A stretch of DNA of 64,000 nucleotides. Source: Corallococcus terminator. GTDB lineage: Bacteria > Myxococcota > Myxococcia > Myxococcales > Myxococcaceae. The stretch covers positions 1 to 64,000 of the forward strand of contig NZ_RAVZ01000005.1 of NCBI RefSeq assembly GCF_003611635.1. Direction: 5' to 3'. Both the position numbers and the translations under genes were made by a program. This document shows positions 23,429 to 33,093 of the stretch, in pieces (position 1 is the stretch's first letter; each line of letters opens with the position of its first letter). The notes beneath the pieces are model-generated. The model had not been told where the DNA came from and searched no databases. It worked only from the letters and a program-made list of their open reading frames with translations.

Positions 23429-23925
23429 CCCAGGGCGACGAGTAGCTCGTCCAACTGCTCGAACGTCTCGCCCATCCCACAGGTGCTCCCGGAGGCGATG
23501 GCACCGTCGAGAGCTTCCTTCGAGGGATAGAGGTCGTGCACGACGACCCGCGTCTTGCCGCCTTTCTCTTCGAAGGTCACCGTGGTGACGGCCCCCTCCG
23601 CACTTTCCTCATTCGTCCAGGCGAGGCGCGAGTGCGGCGTCACTTCGATGTACTTACCGAAGAACGCCATCGGCTGCTCCGAGGCAGGGTGGCCGAACAC
23701 GAAACGGTACGTGCCCCCGACACGAACATCGGCCTCGCAGGAAATGAAGGCAATCCCAAACGACTTCGGTGCCCACCACCGCTTGAGCAGCTCGGGCGTG
23801 GTCCACGCCTCGAAAATGATGCGCGCCGGGCCGTTGACGGTTCGCGTGACGACGAGCTCGCGGTCGGATTTCCGCTCCGTCGTTGTGACGTTCTTCACGG
23901 GTTCACTCTCACTTCTTGCGTCCAT
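23422..23925 (-). CDS. SRPBCC (AHSA1-like) domain protein
   Basis: A 167-residue SRPBCC protein, paralogous to the gene at 439-939. The motifs are VNGPARIIFEAWTTPELLKR, WWAPKSF and ADVRVGGTYRFVF, with the end GMGETFEQLDELLVA. It starts inside the preceding arsR (17-base overlap). Its stop codon lies within one arm of the 18-bp inverted repeat, so the repeat may have supplied the end of the gene. The ligand is unknown. Confidence 0.88.
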   Translation of the reverse strand: MDARSESEPVKNVTTTERKSDRELVVTRTVNGPARIIFEAWTTPELLKRWWAPKSFGIAFISCEADVRVGGTYRFVFGHPASEQPMAFFGKYIEVTPHSRLAWTNEESAEGAVTTVTFEEKGGKTRVVVHDLYPSKEALDGAIASGSTCGMGETFEQLDELLVALGV

Positions 23926-24268
23926 TGACCTTCTCCTTTTGTTTCAGTTCCTCGACAACCTTGTCTAACTCATCGAAGCGTGAGGCCCAGAGCTGGCGGT
24001 ACCTCTCGAGCCACGCCGTCTCTTCTTCCAGTTGGAGTGGCCCGAGCTTGCAGGTCCGCACGCGCCCGACCTTCATGGTGGCGACGAGCCCGGCCTGCTC
24101 CAAGACGCCGACGTGCTTCTTCATGCCCGTGAGGGTCATGTGGAACTTCTCGGCGAGGTCCGTGATCGAAGCGTCTGAACGTCCGAGCTGCTCCAGGATG
24201 CCGCGTCGGGTCGCGTCCGAGAGCGCGGCGAACGAGGCATTGAGGCGGGCACCTGGATGCTGAACCAT
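23909..24268 (-). CDS. ArsR-family transcriptional regulator
   Basis: A 119-residue winged-helix regulator: FAALSDATRRGILEQLGRSD, then the recognition helix region HMTLTGMKKHVGVLEQAGLV and wing KVGRVRTCKLG. The C-terminus (ETAWLERYRQLWASRFDELD) matches regulators paired with AHSA1 proteins. It is the first gene of a two-gene unit with the SRPBCC gene. It differs clearly from the first ArsR of the window, so this is not a recent duplication. The start at 24268 is the only ATG near the start of homology. Confidence 0.9.
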   Translation of the reverse strand: MVQHPGARLNASFAALSDATRRGILEQLGRSDASITDLAEKFHMTLTGMKKHVGVLEQAGLVATMKVGRVRTCKLGPLQLEEETAWLERYRQLWASRFDELDKVVEELKQKEKVNGRKK

Positions 24269-24360
24269 GTGGTGCAGTATTGTCGCGCGATCTGGCGGAA
24301 TGCAAGGGGGAGGCGCCAGGCCGTGCTCGCCGTGGGCTTGGAGCTCAAAGACCGGGGCCG

Positions 24361-24378
24361 CGTCTAGAGCGTGTCCGC
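24361..24378. repeat. right arm of 18-bp inverted repeat
   Basis: CGTCTAGAGCGTGTCCGC, the perfect reverse complement of 23411-23428, lies between the arsR start and the 3' end of lysR. Each arm contains CTAG, a target used by some IS5-type elements, next to AGCGTGTCCGC. The arms could be relics of IS ends. Confidence 0.85.
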
Positions 24379-24386
24379 AAGGGACT

Positions 24387-25292
24387 TCACACGGCCTTGA
24401 TGGACAGCTCACGTGCCGCTTCGACGAAGAGGCGCAGTGGCCCGGAGCGCCGCGCGCGGCTGGGGAAGTAGAGGAAGAGTCCGGGAACGGTGGGCGCGTA
24501 CGCCTCGAGCACCACCTTCAGCCGTCCGGTGCGCAGTTGCTCCTGCACCTGTGGTTCGAATGCGTACGTGAGCCCGGCGCCTGCCTCGGCCAGGGACAGC
24601 ATCACGTGGCCGTCGTTGGTGACGACGCCCCCGCGCACCGGCACGCGCCAGTTCCTGCGGCCGCGCTCCAACTCCCAGGCGTAGATCGTCCCGCTCGTCT
24701 GCGAACGGTAGGCGATGCATTCGTGGCGCAGGAGGTCCTCGGGCTTCTGGGGCGTCCCGTGGCGTTCGAGGTAGCTGGGGGCGCCCACCACCACGAAGCG
24801 GAAGGCCTCGGTGAGACGCACCTGCACCATGTCGCGCTCGATGGCTTCGGTCAGCCGCACGCCCGCGTCGTAGCCCTCCGCCACGATGTCCACGAAGCGG
24901 TCCTCGACGACGACCTCCACCTCCACTCGCGGGTGTCGCTCGCGGAAGGCGGGAAGCACGGGTGTGATGACGAAGGGCACCGCCATCTGGGGGGTCGACA
25001 GGCGCAACCGGCCCACCGCCTCGCCCGGCTGGGCGGACGCGGTGGTCAGGGCCGCCTCCAGTTGACGGAGCCCCGGGCCCGCCTCCTCCACGAGGCGCCT
25101 CCCCGCATCCGTCAGCGCCACGCTGCGGGTCGTGCGCGTGAACAGCACCACGCGCAGTTGCTCCTCAAGCTGCTTCACCGCCTGGCTCACGGCGGATCTG
25201 GAGACGCTCAGCTCGTTCGCCGCGCCGCTGAAGCTCCGATGGCGCGCCACGGACAGAAACGCCTGGAGCTGTGGGAATGGAACCGTGTTCAT
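24387..25292 (-). CDS. LysR-family transcriptional regulator
   Basis: A 301-residue LysR regulator. The N-terminal helix-turn-helix is LQAFLSVARHRSFSGAANEL, then SVSRSAVSQAVKQLEEQL. The C-terminal substrate-binding domain starts about residue 90 (GRLRLSTPQMAVPFVITPVL). It is divergent from the aldo/keto reductase-SDR operon, the usual place for a LysR controlling its target. Two dyads lie in the shared gap (25413-25427 and 25442-25455). A purine-rich AAGGTGGGG precedes the chosen ATG. Relatives respond to oxidants or aromatic compounds; the ligand here is unknown. Confidence 0.93.
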   Translation of the reverse strand: MNTVPFPQLQAFLSVARHRSFSGAANELSVSRSAVSQAVKQLEEQLRVVLFTRTTRSVALTDAGRRLVEEAGPGLRQLEAALTTASAQPGEAVGRLRLSTPQMAVPFVITPVLPAFRERHPRVEVEVVVEDRFVDIVAEGYDAGVRLTEAIERDMVQVRLTEAFRFVVVGAPSYLERHGTPQKPEDLLRHECIAYRSQTSGTIYAWELERGRRNWRVPVRGGVVTNDGHVMLSLAEAGAGLTYAFEPQVQEQLRTGRLKVVLEAYAPTVPGLFLYFPSRARRSGPLRLFVEAARELSIKAV

Positions 25293-25412
25293 CAGTGCCC
25301 CACCTTCGATGACCGCGTCTGACTCACTTCTATCCGAACGCACCTGCCCGCCCCTTCAGGGGGCTGAGCCAGGGCGCTTGCCCGGCCGCCCTCTCGAAGG
25401 CACGCGAAGCTA

Positions 25413-25455
25413 CCTCGGGGTCCGAGGCGGATTGTCGAGTTGGGCTTAACAGCCC
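25413..25455. promoter_or_regulatory. two dyads in lysR/AKR divergent promoter
   Basis: CCTCGG-N3-CCGAGG (25413-25427) and GGGCT-N4-AGCCC (25442-25455) are perfect dyads 100-145 bases upstream of the aldo/keto reductase start. LysR proteins bind interrupted dyads in such divergent regions. Assignment is inference. Confidence 0.45.
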
Positions 25456-25475
25456 GTACACACCGTCGCGTCTAG

Positions 25476-27563
<2,088 letters not shown>

Positions 27564-27577
<14 letters not shown>

Positions 27578-27698
27578 GTTTGGTGTGAACGGGTTCACCG
27601 AAGCGCTCCGGCAGCAGAACCCCAAGAAGCACGTCCGGGTGACAGGGCCGGGTCCCTGTATCGCAAGGGCCAGCCGCACCACGACCCCGGGACCCTGA
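27564..27698 (+). pseudogene. fragment of a second SDR
   Basis: In a frame different from the SDR just upstream, the bases spell YNRAEFGVNGFTEALRQQ, then KKHVRV and a GPGP. This matches the SDR segment around the catalytic YxxxK helix (Y-N-A-T-K-F-G-V-N-G-F-S-E-A-L-R-Q-E), with the lysine replaced by glutamate. No start or N-terminal half exists. It appears to be the residue of a deletion or gene replacement. Confidence 0.6.
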
Positions 27699-27713
27699 CA
27701 TCGGATCCCGGGG
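27685..27713. terminator. bidirectional hairpin terminator
   Basis: CCCCGGGACC (27685-27694) pairs with GGATCCCGGGG (27703-27713), one mismatch, 8-base loop, followed by CCGCCATTTT. It lies between the convergent SDR operon and the elongation factor gene. Confidence 0.6.
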
Positions 27714-27727
27714 CCGCCATTTTCACC

Positions 27728-29833
27728 TCACGCCCGCGCTTCGGACACGGACGCCTGGAGCGCTTCGGGCACCGGCTCGTACGTCCCCAGGCGCATGCTG
27801 GCCTGGGCGCGTCCCTGCGTGCGGCCGCGCAGCGCCGTCACGTAACCGAAGAGGCTCGCCATGGGCACGCGCGCTGACACGCTCCGCGCAGGGCCCTTCG
27901 CCTCCATGCCCAGCACCCTGCCCCGCCGCGACGACAGGTCGCCCAGCACGTCGCCCAGGAACGCCTCCGGCGTGGTGACCTCCACCTCCATCACCGGCTC
28001 CAGGCCCAGGAGCCCCGCGCGCCTCGCCGCCTCCTGGAGCGCCATCGAGCCCGCGATGGCGAACGCCTGCGGGGTGGAGTCCTTCATGTGCATGTCCCCA
28101 TCCACCAGCCGCACCTCCACGTCCACCAGCGGCACGCCGTCGCGCAGGCCTCGCGCCATGGCACCCGCCACGCCCTTCTCGATCGCGGGAATCAGCTCCC
28201 TGGCGATGATGCCGCCCTTCGTGTCGTCCACGAAGATGAGCCCCGCGCCTCGCGGCGCCGGCCCCACGTCCAGCACCACGCACGCGAACTGTCCGGGCCC
28301 GCCAGTCTGACGGACATGGCGGTACGTCTGACGCACCGCGCTCCGGAGCGTGTCGCGGTAGGCCACCTTGGGCTGTCCCACGCGCGCCTCCACGCCGAAC
28401 TCCGTCTTCAGTCGTTCCACGATGACCTCCAGGTGAAGCTCACCCATGCCGGACAGCAGCACCTGGCCGCTCTCCGGATCCACACCCACGCGCAGCGACG
28501 GATCCTCCGCCGCCAGCCTCCGCAGTCCCTCCTCCAGCTTCGGCAACTCCCCGGGTGAGCGCGCCTCCACGGCGAGCTGCACCACCGGCTCCATCACCCC
28601 CAACGCCTCCAACATCACCGGCGCGTCCGGGTCGCACAGCGTGTCGCCCGTCCGCACGCCCTTGAGGCCGAGCACCGCGCAGAGGTCACCCGCGTGCACC
28701 TCCGCCACCTCCTCGCGGCGGTTGGCGTGCATGAACATCAGGCGGCCCACCCGCTCCTTGCGACCGGTGGCGGGATTGAGCAGGACGGTACCGGCCCTCA
28801 ACGTGCCGGAGTACACGCGCAGGAACACGATGCCGCCCACGGACTTGTCGCTCATCAGTTTGAACGCCAGGGCCGCGGGGGGCGCCGTGTCGGACACGGG
28901 ACGGGACACCTTCTCTTCGGTGCCCGGCAGACAGCCCTCCACGGAAGCGAGGTCCGACGGCGCGGGCAGGTAGTTGACGACAGCGTCCAGCAACATCTGC
29001 ACTCCCTTCTTCTTGAAGGCCGACCCGCACAGCACCGGCACCAGCGTTCGCGCGAGGGTGCCCGAGCGCAGCGCGCGCTCCAGGTCCTCCGCGGTGATGT
29101 CCTCCAACCGCCCTTCCACGAACTTCTCCAGCACCGTGGCGTCCACGTCCGCGCACGCCTCGATGAGGCGCAGGCGCAAGGGCAGCACCTCCTCCAGCAG
29201 CGCCCCCGTCACGGGAGCGTCGTCGTCGAACCGGCCCTCCTCACCGTCGAAGCGGACGGCACGCATGCGCACCAGGTCCACGAGGCCGTGGAACTCCGCG
29301 CCGTCGCCCAGGGGCCACTGCACGGCCACCGGGTTCGCGCCCAGTTTCTCCTCCAGCGACTTCACGCTCATGGCGAAGTCCGCGCCCACCTTGTCCATCT
29401 TGTTGATGAACGCGATGCGCGGCACGCCGTAGCGGTCCGCCTGACGCCACACCGCCTCCGACTGGGGCTCCACGCCCTGGCTCGCGTCGAACACCGCCAC
29501 CGCGCCGTCGAGCACGCGCAGCGACCGCTCCACCTCGATGGTGAAGTCCACGTGGCCCGGCGTGTCGATGATGTTGATGCGGTGGAGCGCGCCCGCGGCG
29601 CGCCCATGTCGGGGTTCCCAGAACGCGGTGGTGGCCGCGGAGGTGATGGTGATGCCGCGCTTCTTCTCCTCCGGCATCCAGTCCATCTCCGTGGAGCCGG
29701 AATGCACCTCGCCCATGGAGTGGATGCGGCCGGTGAAGAAGAGGACGCGCTCGGTGAGCGTCGTCTTGCCCGCGTCGATGTGGGCCATGATGCCGATGTT
29801 GCGGTAGCGCTCGATGCGAGTGGTGCGGGACAT
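27728..29833 (-). CDS. fusA: elongation factor G (stand-alone paralogue)
   Basis: A 701-residue translational GTPase with the full EF-G layout: P-loop [16 protein letters not shown] (about residues 17-32), switch I/II region [10 protein letters not shown] and [15 protein letters not shown], then domain II, and a C-terminal half with GGPGQFA and [17 protein letters not shown]. An insert [10 protein letters not shown] before the DTPG motif is unusual. The gene is alone rather than in a str operon with rpsL, rpsG and tuf, so it is probably a second EF-G. AGGAG lies 7 bases before the ATG. It could serve translocation, recycling or stress roles. Confidence 0.92.
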   Translation of the reverse strand: MSRTTRIERYRNIGIMAHIDAGKTTLTERVLFFTGRIHSMGEVHSGSTEMDWMPEEKKRGITITSAATTAFWEPRHGRAAGALHRINIIDTPGHVDFTIEVERSLRVLDGAVAVFDASQGVEPQSEAVWRQADRYGVPRIAFINKMDKVGADFAMSVKSLEEKLGANPVAVQWPLGDGAEFHGLVDLVRMRAVRFDGEEGRFDDDAPVTGALLEEVLPLRLRLIEACADVDATVLEKFVEGRLEDITAEDLERALRSGTLARTLVPVLCGSAFKKKGVQMLLDAVVNYLPAPSDLASVEGCLPGTEEKVSRPVSDTAPPAALAFKLMSDKSVGGIVFLRVYSGTLRAGTVLLNPATGRKERVGRLMFMHANRREEVAEVHAGDLCAVLGLKGVRTGDTLCDPDAPVMLEALGVMEPVVQLAVEARSPGELPKLEEGLRRLAAEDPSLRVGVDPESGQVLLSGMGELHLEVIVERLKTEFGVEARVGQPKVAYRDTLRSAVRQTYRHVRQTGGPGQFACVVLDVGPAPRGAGLIFVDDTKGGIIARELIPAIEKGVAGAMARGLRDGVPLVDVEVRLVDGDMHMKDSTPQAFAIAGSMALQEAARRAGLLGLEPVMEVEVTTPEAFLGDVLGDLSSRRGRVLGMEAKGPARSVSARVPMASLFGYVTALRGRTQGRAQASMRLGTYEPVPEALQASVSEARA

Positions 29834-30290
29834 GGAAGTCTCCTGATCCCGTCGGGCAGCGAGGCCCGCGGGTTGGGTTCTGGAAGCACTGGTCGAATGA
29901 AAGGAATGAGGCGACGCGGGCCTTCAGGCGCACGCACGCGCGACACTCCGGAGGGGCACGTCAGGCCCGCTCAGGAACGCGTGAGGACACACGAAGGCAC
30001 CACGGGAGTCATCGGGCGGAGACGGGACTCACGGCACACGGGAACCAGCCACCCCGCGCACCGGAATACACCGGTCCGCCTGCTCAAATATCGAGCAGAA
30101 CCTCGTGACGGGGGGCGAGGCGCACGTCCGCCGCCGGCGCGAAGGCGCTCAGGGTCGGCAGGGCATGTGAGAAGACGGGCCTCATGATGATTCATAAGTA
30201 ACCGCCCAACCCGACCTTGTCAATCCTGTCACCAATGAGGAAAACCTGTTTTCCTTGGCACCCTCAACCCTTGAATCCCAAAGGATGGGT
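29834..30290. other. long divergent intergenic region
   Basis: About 450 bases without a gene, between the elongation factor (minus) and the first metzincin-like lipoprotein (plus). A dyad CTGCTC-N7-GAGCAG with an AT-rich loop (30080-30098) sits in the middle. The last 100 bases are AT-richer, with TTGTCA (30218-30223 region), and probably hold the promoter of the lipoprotein gene. Confidence 0.45.
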
Positions 30291-31547
30291 ATGCCCAGGT
30301 TCCACAAGACCTTGCTGACGGCTTCCATGACGCTCATCGGCTTGAACGGGTGCGGCGGCGACCCGCTGGACGCGACGACGGACGGCCCCGCCCCGGAGGT
30401 GACGGAGGCCCGGGCTTCAGCGCTCCAGCTCGCCGTCGTGTGCGCGCCGGGCGCACCGGACGCGGACGGCGACGGCATCTGCGACGCGGCGGAGGCCGAC
30501 TACGGCACCAACCCCAACAGCTCCGACACGGACGGCGACCGGCTCAGCGATTACGCGGAGCTGTTCGGCTCCGGCGGCGTGAACCTGCCCGCGCTGGGCG
30601 CGAACCCGCGCAGGAAGGACGTCTTCATCGAGGCGGACTACTACGCGAACCGCAAGCCCACGCAGGGCGCGCTGGACCGGGTGATTGCCGCCTTCGCCAC
30701 CGCCCCGGTGCCCAACCCGGACGGCTCCACGGGCATCACGCTGCACCTGGCGTTGGATCAGCAGATCGCCACGGCGGACGCGGACGCGGACCTGAACCCC
30801 GTGTGGACGGACTTCGACCGCATCAAGACGAAGTACTTCGCCGCCAACCGCGCGCCGTTCTTCCACTACATGGTGTTCGCGAACACCTACAGCGGGGGCA
30901 CCTCCAGCGGCATCTCGCGCGGCATCCCCGCGCACGACTTCCTGGTGACGCTGGGCGGCTGGTCCACGCCGGGCGGCACGGAGTTGCAGCAGGCCGGCAC
31001 CATCATGCACGAGCTGGGGCACAACATCGGCCTGCGCCACGGCGGGAACGATGACAGCAATTACAAGCCCAACTACCTGAGCATCATGAACTACGAGTAT
31101 CAGGTGTATGGCTTCCGCATTGGCGGCGTGAACAACGTGTTCGACTATTCGCGCGTGCGCGTCGCCTCCTTCAGCGAAGCGGCTGTCAATGAAGTCTCCG
31201 CCTTCGCCCCCGTCGCCCCCACCACCGAGGCGGACCTCGCCCTCATCGGCGGGCTTCGCTTCAACAGCGTCCAGGTCAGCGGCACCGCGAGCGCCAACCT
31301 CGACTTCAACGCCAATGGCAGCATCCAGACCGCCGCCTACGCCCGGGACTTCAACCGCAGCGGGACCGCCACCAACGTGTTCCCCGCGTCGCAGCACGAC
31401 TGGCTGGCCCTGAGGTACGACGGCGCCGGGCAGATTGGCGACGCCGCGCTGGGCACCTCCCGGACGCTGGAGCGCGAGGAAGCGTTCCTCGTCGTCCCGG
31501 AGAAGGTGGAGTCCTGCCTCACCTCGGAGCAGTTCCTCGCCCGGTAG
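30291..31547 (+). CDS. metzincin-like metalloprotease lipoprotein, paralogue 1
   Basis: A 418-residue lipoprotein (signal ending LIGLNGC). Residues about 55-90 hold a calcium-binding thrombospondin type 3-like repeat (DADGDGICDAAEADYGTNPN and SSDTDGDRLSDYAEL). The catalytic part contains the zinc site IMHELGHNIGLRHGG and a Met-turn YLSIMNYEYQ, the metzincin pattern HExxHxxxxxH plus methionine. AAAGG lies 7 bases before the ATG at 30291; another ATG is two codons upstream. It is probably an outer-membrane or secreted endopeptidase. Two close paralogues follow at 31752 and 35906. Confidence 0.88.
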   Translation: MPRFHKTLLTASMTLIGLNGCGGDPLDATTDGPAPEVTEARASALQLAVVCAPGAPDADGDGICDAAEADYGTNPNSSDTDGDRLSDYAELFGSGGVNLPALGANPRRKDVFIEADYYANRKPTQGALDRVIAAFATAPVPNPDGSTGITLHLALDQQIATADADADLNPVWTDFDRIKTKYFAANRAPFFHYMVFANTYSGGTSSGISRGIPAHDFLVTLGGWSTPGGTELQQAGTIMHELGHNIGLRHGGNDDSNYKPNYLSIMNYEYQVYGFRIGGVNNVFDYSRVRVASFSEAAVNEVSAFAPVAPTTEADLALIGGLRFNSVQVSGTASANLDFNANGSIQTAAYARDFNRSGTATNVFPASQHDWLALRYDGAGQIGDAALGTSRTLEREEAFLVVPEKVESCLTSEQFLAR

Positions 31548-31579
31548 TCGCTACCTCCCCTGCTGAAAGTCGCATACCG

Positions 31580-31611
31580 CCGCCGGGCCCTCCTTCAGGG
31601 GGACCCGGCGG
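31580..31611 (+). terminator. hairpin terminator, metzincin unit 1
   Basis: CCGCCGGG (31580-31587) and CCCGGCGG (31604-31611), followed by TTT. The same arms recur after the other two paralogues. Confidence 0.75.
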
Positions 31612-31751
31612 TTTCCGCGTCCACGGCAATCAATGCCTGATTCCCTCAAACCAAATCAGTCAGGCGAGAAAAGAAGATCCGTAAAAGCCGGTGAATCTCA
31701 AGAATAGGGTGATTGGCGCGAAGCCAATCCTTTGCGAACAAAGGGATTCAC

Positions 31752-32993
31752 ATGTCCAAGCTTCATCAGACCCTGCTGACCGCTTCCGTGGCACTCCTCG
31801 GATTGAACGGTTGTGGCGGCGCCGACCTCCCGGAGGAGGAACCGGTCATCACCCAGCAGGGCATGGAATTGGCCATCCCGCTGCCGATCCCCGCCTGCGC
31901 GGGCGCGCTGGACTCGGATGGCGACGGCGTCTGCAACCTCGTGGAGACACTGCTGGGCACCAACCCCAACAACCCCGACACGGACGGGGACCGGCTCAAC
32001 GACTACGCGGAGTCGTTCGGCTTCGGCGGCGGCCTGGATCTGACGGCGCTCGGCGCGAACGCGCGCAGGAAGGACATCTTCATCGAGGCGGACTACTACC
32101 CGGGGCAGCAGCCGACCCAGGCGATGCTGAACCGTGTCATCACGGCCTTCTCCAAGGCGCCAGTGTCCAACCCGGATGGCTCCACGGGCATCACGCTGCA
32201 CATCGTGGTGGACCAGCAGATCGCCGCGGCGGACGCGGACCTGGACCTGAACCCGGTGTGGACGGACTTCGACGTCATCAAGGGGAAGTACTTCGCCGCG
32301 AACCGCGCGCCCTACTTCCACTACATGCTGTTCGCGCACCGGTACGCCGGCGGCAACTCCAGCGGCATCTCGCGCGGCATCCCCGCGCATGACTTCGTGG
32401 TGACGCTGGGCTTCGCCGCCGGCATCACGGAGCTGCAACTGGCCGGCACCGTGATGCACGAGCTGGGGCACAACATCGGCCTGCGCCACGGCGGCACCGA
32501 CGACGCCAACTTCAAGCCCAACTACCTGAGCATCATGAACTACGAGTACCAGTTCTATGGCTTCGGCATTGGCGGCCTGAACAACGTGCTCGACTACTCG
32601 CGCGTGCAGGTGGCCTCCTTCAACGAGCTGAGCGTCAACGAGGTCTCCGGGTTCGCGCCCGTCGCCCCGACGACCGAGGCGGACCTCGCGAAGATCAGCG
32701 GGCTTCGCTTCAACGACGCCCAGGTCACGGGCAACGCGAGCACCAACATCGACTTCAACAACAACGGGGGCATCGAGGCCGCGACCTATAGCCGGGACTT
32801 CAACCGCAACGGCGTCGCCAACGTGTTCCCCGCGTCGCAGAACGACTGGCTGGCGCTCGCGTATGACGGCGGCGGGCAGATTGGCTTCGCCACGTCGGGC
32901 CTCACCCAGGACCTGGGCCGCCAGGACCTGTTCCTCGTCGCCCCGGAGAAGATGGAGCCCTGCCTCACCGTTCCCGAGCGTGACGCCCGGTAA
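31752..32993 (+). CDS. metzincin-like metalloprotease lipoprotein, paralogue 2
   Basis: A 413-residue paralogue of the previous gene with the same parts: lipobox LLGLNGC, type 3 repeat (DSDGDGVCNLVETLLGTNPN, NPDTDGDRLNDYAE), zinc site VMHELGHNIGLRHGG and Met-turn YLSIMNYEYQ. AAGGGA lies 6 bases before the ATG. It has its own upstream gap of about 200 bases and its own terminator, so it is probably a separate transcription unit produced by tandem duplication. All catalytic residues are kept, so both copies should be active. Confidence 0.88.
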   Translation: MSKLHQTLLTASVALLGLNGCGGADLPEEEPVITQQGMELAIPLPIPACAGALDSDGDGVCNLVETLLGTNPNNPDTDGDRLNDYAESFGFGGGLDLTALGANARRKDIFIEADYYPGQQPTQAMLNRVITAFSKAPVSNPDGSTGITLHIVVDQQIAAADADLDLNPVWTDFDVIKGKYFAANRAPYFHYMLFAHRYAGGNSSGISRGIPAHDFVVTLGFAAGITELQLAGTVMHELGHNIGLRHGGTDDANFKPNYLSIMNYEYQFYGFGIGGLNNVLDYSRVQVASFNELSVNEVSGFAPVAPTTEADLAKISGLRFNDAQVTGNASTNIDFNNNGGIEAATYSRDFNRNGVANVFPASQNDWLALAYDGGGQIGFATSGLTQDLGRQDLFLVAPEKMEPCLTVPERDAR

Positions 32994-33026
32994 TCACTGC
33001 CGTCCCCGCTGAACCGTCGCATTCCG

Positions 33027-33060
33027 CCGCCGGGTCCTCCTTCACGGGTGGGCCCGGCGG
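33027..33060. terminator. hairpin terminator, metzincin unit 2
   Basis: CCGCCGGG (33027-33034) and CCCGGCGG (33053-33060), the same arms as at 31580 and 37445. It lies between this gene and the convergent helicase. Confidence 0.72.
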
Positions 33061-33093
33061 TCGTGTCTCCAGTCCCGGACGCGACGCCGGAAC

